Source of the DNA: Ophioderma brevispina
Lineage: Eukaryota; Echinodermata; Ophiuroidea; Amphilepidida; Ophiodermatidae
Assembly (NCBI GenBank): GCA_023653785.1
Contig: JAMKCH010049164.1
Location: 62,001 to 126,000, forward strand
DNA length: 64,000 nt
Direction of reading: 5' to 3'
In this document: one piece after another, positions 56,395 to 64,000 of the stretch
Layout: every line of letters begins with the position of its first letter
Position numbering within the stretch: position 1 is the first letter of the stretch
Translations under genes and position numbers: made by a program
Notes under the pieces: generated by a model
Seen by the model: only the letters and a program-made list of their open reading frames with translations
The model's database searches: none
Told to the model about the DNA's origin: nothing

Positions 56395-58658
56395 TGTAAA
56401 GGACAAAAATTACATCAAAAAATGTTCTTTGAAGGTTGTGAAATTACTCTAGTCAGAGAACGCTTTAACAATCATTTGCATTAGAGAGTAGGTTGATTTC
56501 TTGGAGATTGTTTAAAAGCAAACAAAGACTGAACCAATAAAACAAGTCATATGTGGTACAAATTGGTTGTAAATCCTCCAGAAAATCTATCAAAAAAAGG
56601 AACTATTGTATTGTCTAGAGACAATGTTGAAGAATATTAATTGAATTTCAAAGCTACAATAACCTCCTGTTTCATTTCTGTTTGAGGAGAGATCAAGAGA
56701 AGGGCCAAATTGAAGAAATGTTTGATAGCAGTAGGTGGTGGTAGTCTTGATTCAATTTTCTGCCTTGTGGAGTAAGGTGAAAATGTCAAATGCTATCTGG
56801 GAGGCTGGTCCCAATATACCATGGCGTCATCTTGCAATAATCTGGAGTTTAGGCATAATATATTATACCCTCACACCTAATGTTTTCTCGATCATGTGCT
56901 TTATTCCATAACAGGAGAATAAGCACATGATATAGAGAAGGTGCAAAGGGTGCATCATATAATAATGCCGGAGGTTTTATACATCCTCCCGTGTATGATT
57001 TAGCATTAGTATATTATGTTAGGGCCTAACAAAAATAACATTTGCTTTCAGTCAAATTGCTCTAAAATTTGTGATGGAAGGAGAAAAATTTTTATTTTTG
57101 CAAAACTTTACTGGGAATGTGTGGAGTCTATGGATCTTGTCAGAATGTCGACAAGAACACGTAATCTTTTCCCCAAAGGACATAACATGGTTTTCTTGAC
57201 CTAAAAATTAGGGATGGAAGGTATCCATTAAACCATGATTTTGATTTTCTGTCATTGGCTAGTTAATGAAGTAACCAATGTGTATTCCGCATGTTCCTTT
57301 TTTTAGATTTTTGGCTGTTTGACTGATTTATGACATTGTTCAGTGAGACAGCAAGTCACGCGTGGCATGCTTTATTTTTCTTTTTTTTCTTTTTCACATG
57401 AAACAATGGTGCGCGCTGACCTCTACAGTTGGTAGAAAACGTTGAACAACGTCGTTTTTGTGGCTTCGTACATACGTTGTTTCATTTACAAATATTGCAA
57501 AATGTTGCTAAAAAGTCTACTTCATAGCTCAGATGTATAATTATAAATGATATTTTGGGGGTTGAAAAACAAGGATGAAAAGTGAAAAAAATCGTGTTGT
57601 AAATAATGCGTGGGTCTTGACCAATTCAGGAGCCCCACACAGCATTTTGAAAGCTTGGACAATCATAAAGGGACATCTTATCTTTAAAAAAAGTCTGTGC
57701 ACGTGAAGTTGTATCTGTTTAGAAAGCGAAGACACGGTTAGTCTAGATTGCCATTTGAACATTATTCCCCTATACTTAACATGGCGAAAAACATCACTGA
57801 TTTGCACTACAGTCCTGTGTGGGGAATCAAACAAAGAGGAAGGACTCGTGTCTTTTGTGTTTGTGCAACATCCATGCTTTCTGACCTCGTACAACAATTG
57901 CTACGGTTATCAATTGTGTCCCTGTGACCTCAGGACTGGACGGTGTTTTGATGTTGGTTTGGAATGCGCTATGTGGCAGGAAAATAAATAGATTTAGACT
58001 AAGAAGCATGTTGGATTGTTTCAACATGAGAACAAGAATCTCTTTTCTTGGCTGCCATACCGTGTTGGGAGTATTCTTTTGCACTGAATATGCATGTCGG
58101 AGTTTATTTTTATGTCCAATAAAAGACAAGAAAAAAAAACCTTAAATTAAATCTCTTAGGATGAAAGACCCGGAAGTAGTTGGCATTTTGATATCAGATG
58201 AAATGCTCCCAAGCTAGGTCGTCATAGGGGGAGAAATGTTAATAAAAGGTCAATAATTTACCATAATTCATATAATAGCTATTACAAAATATAATTTGGC
58301 AATCTAATTTGTCTAAACTTTTGTAGAATTAAAGCATCAAAATATGTCATTTTTTTACCGTGGTGCCTTAGCAAGAGGGTGATTTTGTCATAACAAAATT
58401 TGTTAGCATTGGCTGTCCGTTCATCTGCCTCTCTTGTACCATCAGACTCCTGACCCGATCTACATGGCAATTGCACCACAAAACCCTTGTATCTACTGCT
58501 ATGTTACTTGCACTGTGGCAGACAAGTCTGTAACCAAAGGCCATATTTTGTATATTCATACTTTCCTACTCTATAAATTTCCCTGAAAACTGTAAACGAT
58601 CGCTTCACTACTAAGTTTTCCACTCTTATTCCCTAAGAATTCTGTGCAAATTTTTCTC
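56395..58658. other. Interval upstream of the first RGS22 exon
   Basis: The first coding exon of RGS22 (a short N-terminus in vertebrates) may lie here or further left. I could not identify it. CpG-bearing DNA at 57355-57480 could be promoter-proximal, which is speculative. Confidence 0.35.
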
Positions 58659-59209
58659 TTAAAACAAAACAGCAACATTTTTGAAGAGTGCCAATATCAT
58701 TTCAAAATATGAGATATTTGCACAGTTATTGTAATTTGTCTAGGAAAAAACACACCTGCAAAAACACAGGAATGGATCAGCGTAAAAAAATGCGATTTAT
58801 CATAAAAGCGATTTGTGTACAATTAGAATTGGGATTCCAGAGTGTAGAGCTGGAAATGCTAAGTTTATGTCCGTCATGATGAAATAGTGCCACCTCAAGA
58901 AAATGACCTCTAACTTGAATTACCTGAACCAATAAAATAACTAAGTATGAGTGTAGGCGCGTACATGGCGCTATTTCGTGGCTATTTCATATTGGAAGGC
59001 CGTTTCCAGCAGCTGTTGAATCTTATCGGAGATCTCCGATTATTAATTATTGAGTTACAAAATTCCTTCGTTTGTGACACAGACATTTTCGAGCTTAACC
59101 ATTCACAGCTATAGTGTACTAGCCAGGTGCCAATGCAACCGTGTAAAAATCTCAAAATTTTTGAAAAATTGGGGGCGCTCTTCAAAAAAATGTGCTATTA
59201 TTGCTTTAA
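58659..59209 (+). mobile_element. TTAA-ended MITE family M3, copy 1
   Basis: A 551-bp element ending TTGGGGGCGCTCTTCAAAA then TATTGCTTTAA. Its left tip TTAAAACAAAACAGCAACAT is more eroded. It is collinear with copy 2 at 60110 over its whole length. Confidence 0.88.
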
Positions 59210-59364
59210 CCTGCCAGGAGGATCTTCTAAGTTTGAAATAGCAGTATTTTTAGTGATGGTACCATATTCAAGACGAAATTTTAGGAAGTTGCAATTTTGA
59301 GAATATGATATCTCATATTTCTATATTGTTATTATCTTTAATTAAATAGCTTTGTATATACACA

Positions 59365-59397
59365 CATACACACACAAATACAAACACACACACTATA
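59365..59397. repeat. (AC)n-rich microsatellite
   Basis: Interrupted ACAC repeats lie about 60 bp before the RGS22 exon acceptor. Confidence 0.7.
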
Positions 59398-59455
59398 CAA
59401 ACTTGAAGAAAAGGAACAAGTTACTATGTTTAACAAGTACTTTTGTGTTTTGTAG

Positions 59456-59518
59456 GAGGATTTCCTTGCCACGGATGATCTATTTATAGAATACTTTAAT
59501 GCATTTCTTCAGCTGCCG
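59456..59518 (+). CDS. RGS22: RGS22-like exon (N-terminal region)
   Basis: A 63-bp, phase-0 exon lies between acceptor TTTTGTAG (ending 59455) and donor GTAAGTAC (59519). It encodes EDFLATDDLFIEYFNAFLQL plus P. The pattern of an acidic start, LATDD, an aromatic, then YFN.FL.LP matches the conserved N-terminal region of RGS22, a large multi-RGS-domain protein that binds G-alpha subunits and is mainly known from testis and ciliated cells in mammals (family knowledge). The next exon continues with TFPEPLVFN in phase, as in the vertebrate protein. The upstream exon was not found. Confidence 0.82.
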
Positions 59519-59879
59519 GTAAGTACTTGTGCCACATAATAAGATTATGAATTCATGTCTTAAGTGGTATGATGCATTCATGAAAAATGGGGTTATTGTT
59601 GTTAAGTGTATGCCATATTTGATAGAATTTTACAAACTTGCACTTAAAAAAATGGTGAATGTGGCTCAAAATGATTAATCGTAAATACTTAACTCAATGA
59701 TTTCTTGCATCACAAATATGCAAAACACCTTTCTAGAAATGTCCTTGTGTCTCTTGAAAATGTCCTTTAATGTTTTTGTACGATATTTGTTCGTTTTAAT
59801 TCGCAATGTTAATTTTAAAGGAATATAATGTAGGCCTGTATAAGTTAAATGTTTGCACATATTCCCTATAAGGTAGTGT

Positions 59880-59945
59880 AGTATTGTGGTAAAGTTTTAG
59901 GTTTCATAAGCAGTGGGTCACAGGTTCGATTCCCAGTTAGGTAGG
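59880..59945 (+). repeat. tRNA-like SINE fragment
   Basis: Box-B-like GGTTCGATTCCCAG is preceded by TAGTGTAGTATTGTGG. The arms do not fold as a tRNA. It sits in the RGS22 intron. Confidence 0.45.
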
Positions 59946-60109
59946 AATGAATAGGTAATCAGCTAACATATTAAGATGAATAATGCAATGTAAAACAAGG
60001 CACATATCTGTAAATTAACAGATTATATCTGTGAAAAAGTCAAGATGTCAAGTCATTTTGAACTGTAACTGTGATCCATAATATCAACTTAGTTAAATTT
60101 GGGTTTGCA

Positions 60110-60659
60110 TTAAAGCAATAATGGCACATTTTTGAAGAGCGCCCCCAATTTTCAAAAGTTGATATTTTGGCACAGTTACATTGGTAATTGTCTAGGAAGC
60201 TATACCTGCGAACGAGAATGCTAAGAAATGCGTATTTATCATAAAATAAGCGATTTTGTAATTATAATTGGGATCCCAGATTGGACTTGACGGCAGAGCT
60301 GGAAATGCTACGTTTATGTCCGTCCATGATGAAATAGTGCCACCTCGAGAAGATAACCTCTAACTTGACTTGCCTGAACCAATAAAACAACTAATGAATG
60401 AGCGTAAACACGTACATGGTGCTATTTCCCGGCTATTTCACTTTGGAAGGCCGTTTCCAGCAGCCGTTGAATTATTATCGGGATCCCCGATAATAATTAT
60501 TCTAATTACAAAATTCCTTCGTTTGTGACACACAGACATTTCGAGCTTAACCATTCACAGGTATAGTTTACTAGCCAGTTACCAATGCAACCGTGTAAAA
60601 ATCTCAATTTTTTTGAAAATTGGGGGCGCTCTTCAAAAAATGTGCTAATATTGCTTTAA
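60110..60659 (+). mobile_element. TTAA-ended MITE family M3, copy 2
   Basis: 550 bp with TIRs of about 48 bp: TTAAAGCAATAATGGCACAT, TTTTGAAGAGCGCCCCCAAT and the complements. TTAA lies at both ends. It has the same orientation as copy 1. Confidence 0.9.
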
Positions 60660-61764
60660 CAGGGCATTGTATAGGCTTTAAAATCCAAAAAGGACAAAAA
60701 GATTAAACTTTTACTTCAAACTTTGGTTTTAAAGTATAAAAAATCACAGATTTGTCTGTTAGGTTGGCTTGTTGGTCAAAAACTTCGGCAACATTGTTTG
60801 TCCTTATTGAGTCGTACTACATTAGTGATCTTTATTCAACTAAAACTTTCCATGATTTAAAAAATAGAAAACATTTTTTTTAAATTAGCGTCTGGGAAAC
60901 AAAATTAAAAATTTAATAAGTAAAATATTCACTGAACCTAACAAAAAAGAGCTGAAAAAAAATGTTAATTTAGGAAAACACTGAATTATTTATTGTGCAT
61001 CAAATTTGGAAACACTGAATTAATAAAAGTAAAATGTCACCCAGTCTCAAAGTGGTTCAAGTTGCCACAGATTATATTGTATGGAGAATGGTAGTCAGTG
61101 AAAGGGCCAGATATTGGTTGTTGAATTGTTATTAATGGTAAAACACACCATGGTCTAAGTGTAGGAATACTTTAAAAGATATTGGAGGTAAACATCCCTT
61201 AGAGATTAGGCAAAAAAAAATTTTCGAAGAAATGTGAAAAAAAGCAAAAGCATTTTTTTTACAAAAAAATGCTAATGCGAAACGGATTTTTTTACAAAAA
61301 AGTTTTATTGCTTTGACCCACTTTTCATTTTTCTATCTTTGAAGTGAGTAAAACCTAAAACAAAAAAAAAATATGCGCTAAACTTAAAAGCCATTTTAAC
61401 AAAATGCAATCGGCTTTGAGACAAACTGTTTTTCTTGGCCTTATTATATCTTAATAAATTATCATAAGGCACAATTTTAGTAATGGTCAAACTCTTGGCT
61501 TAGTCTTATGTAAACAGGGGTCCCCAAGAATTTGTCTTCTGTAATAGACTGTTAAATGTGTGCCATATAAAACACTCTAGAAACATTTTTACTAGGACTG
61601 TTAAACCACCGATGTCATGCTTTTCTGGATTAAAGCACAAATGTACAATTTTTTTGAAGTACTGGGGACTAGACAATCTAATCATGGAATTAGCTTGCCA
61701 CAAAACCCAAAATATTAATAACTTCATTCGTAAACTTAATTGCTATCAATTTAACTCTTTACAG
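60660..61764 (+). other. RGS22 intron, second half
   Basis: AT-rich with A/T homopolymers, ending in the acceptor CTCTTTACAG at 61764. No other gene was found. Confidence 0.6.
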
Positions 61765-61916
61765 ACTTTTCCTGAACCCCTCGTCTTCAACAAGGAGAGG
61801 GTGGGTTTGAGGTAGTATCCAATGCAAAGCAGGCCCTCAAGGCACGCATACGCACTATGATCAGGTCGCAAAAGAAAACCCAATACTATCTATGCTGCAG
61901 CTTCAAGGGTTTCCAG
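61765..61916 (+). CDS. RGS22: RGS22-like exon with one-base frameshift
   Basis: It is spliced in phase to the 59456-59518 exon and starts TFPEPLVFNKERVG. At 61807 the frame needs one more T (GGTTTGAGG); as written it hits TAG at 61813. In the next frame the protein continues FEVVSNAKQALKARIRTMI, matching the VFEVANDAPQ-type stretch of the vertebrate protein. The 3' end is uncertain: possible donors are GTGCTA after 61916 or GTTTCC near 61909. It is followed at once by a 100-base T run. A sequencing or assembly slip in a T homopolymer is as likely as a real mutation. Confidence 0.72.
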
Positions 61917-61919
61917 TGC

Positions 61920-62023
<104 letters not shown>

Positions 62024-62031
62024 CTTGACAG

Positions 62032-62101
62032 AGACCTGAAGCCCAGGCAACTGTCAGGGAGGCCGAAACTGGACATGGATCAAGACAGTTTTACAGTCCA
62101 G
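62032..62101 (+). CDS. RGS22: Probable RGS22-like exon
   Basis: The acceptor CTTGACAG (ending 62031) and donor GTAAGA (62102) bound 70 bp. The frame DLKPRQLSGRPKLDMDQDSF then TVQ is open if one base completes a codon from the previous exon. The exon suits the weakly conserved linker before the next conserved RGS22 block, but similarity alone is weak, so the call rests mainly on splice sites and position. Confidence 0.5.
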
Positions 62102-62529
62102 GTAAGATGGGAGTATTTAACAAAAAAAGAAAAAAATGGCCAGATGACTACCTGGGGATACTAGCAGTTTGTGGCAGAGAGTTATTCTGAATGTTATTGT
62201 TAAAGGACCCTGTCATATTTGGAAAATTCAAATTAAAAAAAATGAAAAATGATATATTTGCATGGTTATAATAAAAGCTTTTATATACCTTAGCCTTCAC
62301 TTGAAATGATTAAGCCCAAATAAGCTATGTATGGTCACGGAATGATTACATAATAAAATCACTCTGACTGAGTGATTTCTTCGTAGCATGAGGATCGTGG
62401 TGTTAAATGCAAGAAAAACAAACACGGAGTCATCCCATGTACCCACCTGTTGAATTGTCAGTGACCTTTGCGCGAATATGAGTATGGGTATGTGATTTTC
62501 ATGCAAATAAACACATTGGTTGATTTTAA

Positions 62530-63675
62530 GTTAAGGCATCCTACAAGTAGTAGTAGTAAATCCAAAGTTTTAAATCCGGTTTTTTTTGGGTTTCCCAGAA
62601 ACGAGGGTGGCCACATTCATCTCATTCTTGCAGCAACGCCATTACTCCCTTCTGCACTTCACCCGTCAAGCATACTCCTCCTCAACCCAAACCTCCTATT
62701 CTCCTCCTCCATGTGCTTCTTCCAGTCTTCTTTGGACTCCTCTCATCATACCTCCAACCTCAAACTCAAAAGCCTTCTTAAAAACATGCCTGTATCCTCC
62801 TCAGAACGGCCCATACCATGTACACTATTACGCCTTGCCAAACGGTCCATCGCTTCTTCAAACCACAAACATCTGCATCAAGTCCTCAGTAATTGCTCTC
62901 TCTCTTCTCTCTCTATGGTCCTCCTCAGAATCCCCCTCTCATTTTTCGCTCGGATACCATGTCTCACTCCCCTACAGCATCACTCACAAAAGCTCTTATA
63001 CACCATTACCTTTCTCTTAAGGCTATCTTTTCCTTTGCAACAACTCTCCAAATTCCCTAAACCGCACCAACTCATATCTCACTCTAGCTGTCACAGCCAC
63101 CTCACATCCACTGCCCCCACTATCCCTGTGCCCCAGGTACGTGAACTCCTTCACCGATTCCACCTCACACAACTTTTCCTCCTGTTCCACCATCCCTCCA
63201 GCACCCTTCTTGCATCTCGCACACATAAAATCTCTTGCCAAACTTGGGGGTGTCTTTTATCTTTGTGCATCTCCCATGGATCCATTTCCACTGAATTTGA
63301 TTTTACCCTCTTCCCACACATGCCACATGGGTCTACTTACTCACTACCACCTCCCTCTCCACCCCACTCACCAACACTTGTCTTCCTAATGTTTACCTTC
63401 AAACACTTTTTCTCAAAAGCCACCTTCCATTTCCAAAACTTCTCCCTCAGTCCCTCCATTGTCTCACTCATTAAAACCAAGTCATCAGCATACAACATCT
63501 CACTCATCAAACCCTCTTTTGCACTCTCCGTAACTAGGTCAATCATAATTGCAAAAATCAACAGCGAAAGTACAGAACCTTGATGCACACCCACCTTCAC
63601 CTCAACTCCTCAGACAAATCAGATCCCACTCTAACTCTTGTCTTTGCTCCTTCATACAAACTCATCACTGCTCTC
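62530..63675 (-). mobile_element. 5'-truncated LINE remnant in RGS22 intron
   Basis: Minus strand, read from 63675 to about 62550. Landmarks: GAKTRVRVGSD-like near 63640; VGVHQGSVLS then FAIMIDLV (63595-63540); the catalytic MLYADDLVLMSETMEGL (about 63500-63440); FWKWK; then SVKEFTYLG near 63150; GSETWYPSEK-like near 62975; and DECGHPRF at the 3' end near 62600. It ends in a (TAC)n-like tail at about 62548-62560, typical of CR1/RTE-type tails rather than poly(A). The 5' RT fingers and endonuclease are missing. Several frameshifts. It belongs to a different clade from the LINE at 44877. Confidence 0.87.
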
Positions 63676-64000
63676 CACAAATAAAGCTAAAATCATCCGA
63701 AAATCAGTGGATGTCTTTAGCCTCATATTAAGGCTCTTACATGTTTTATGGTATTTTATTTTTGTACGTAAAATATATCTGTATTCTTCGCAAATTGAAG
63801 CAATTTCATATTTTGTTGAAAATGTGCCAAGTGTTGCTAGTTTAATGGTAATATAGTGCAATCAATAACATCCCCCTTTTCCCACACAGAAAAAGGACCT
63901 GTTCTTTTTTATGGAAATTCCAAGTACAAATGTGTTGTATATATATCTTGTCATGTACATGTAGGTATGGCATGGTTTTAAAAATGCCTGGCAAATTTTG
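63676..64000 (+). other. RGS22 intron continuation
   Basis: A strong acceptor-like CCCCTTTTCCCACACAG ends at 63888. The following sequence does not read as a conserved RGS22 segment, so no exon is called. Confidence 0.4.

Noticed and set aside
57755..57991. First coding exon of RGS22
   Set aside because: The position would suit, but no donor at the right phase and no similarity to the RGS22 N-terminus could be shown.
62468..63583. 371-codon open frame on the + strand, the longest in the window
   Set aside because: It is antisense to a LINE reverse transcriptase (HQGSVLS and YADDLVLM on the minus strand). Its Ser/Pro/Leu-rich composition is the mirror of that coding sequence.
63889..63933. 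Next RGS22 exon after a strong acceptor-like tract
   Set aside because: The translation does not resemble the expected conserved segment and no good donor follows.

Overview
The window is animal nuclear DNA: AT-rich, intron-dominated and dense in transposons. It looks like a marine invertebrate, most likely a deuterostome such as an echinoderm or hemichordate. Two host genes support this. The last exon of an OARD1-like macro-domain hydrolase ends at 1116 on the + strand. Early exons of an RGS22-like regulator of G-protein signalling lie at 59456-62101 on the + strand. No bacterial-type operon, CRISPR array, rRNA or intact tRNA gene was seen. The species call is inference, based on the repeat style and the two proteins.

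Region by region. 1-1116: OARD1 intron and terminal exon. 1117-27100: about 26 kb with no recognisable host gene, packed with short inverted-repeat (MITE-like) elements. Many begin TTAAAG and end CTTTAA. There are also hAT-type elements with 8-bp target duplications, a large TIR element at 4536-5969, an exact 686-bp duplication, tandem repeats and a degenerate tRNA-like sequence. 27135-49190: a tandem-duplicated block. Each unit carries one rhodopsin-class (class A) GPCR gene on the minus strand, and both copies are broken by frameshifts. A 9.45-kb BEL/Pao LTR retrotransposon (34026-43475, + strand, 381-bp LTRs) sits at the junction of the units, inside a small TTAA-ended MITE. A 3.2-kb non-LTR retrotransposon (about 44877-48108, minus strand) splits the second GPCR copy. 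49191-58658: repeat-rich DNA without a recognised gene. 58659-62101: RGS22-like exons, the first flanked by two direct 550-bp MITEs. 62530-63675: a 5'-truncated LINE on the minus strand inside the next RGS22 intron.

Two themes tie the window together. First, the transposon layers can be read as a relative chronology: GPCR unit duplication, MITE, BEL/Pao into the MITE, LINE into the second GPCR. Second, the broken reading frames at 27-49 kb and in the RGS22 exon are mostly single-base gains or losses. The two BEL/Pao LTRs also differ mainly by one-base indels. That pattern may be true decay, but it is also what an under-polished long-read or gap-filled assembly gives, so the pseudogene calls should be read with that caution. 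I found no clear undescribed functional system. The most informative content is the nested GPCR/BEL/LINE locus and the diversity of TTAA-ended MITEs.
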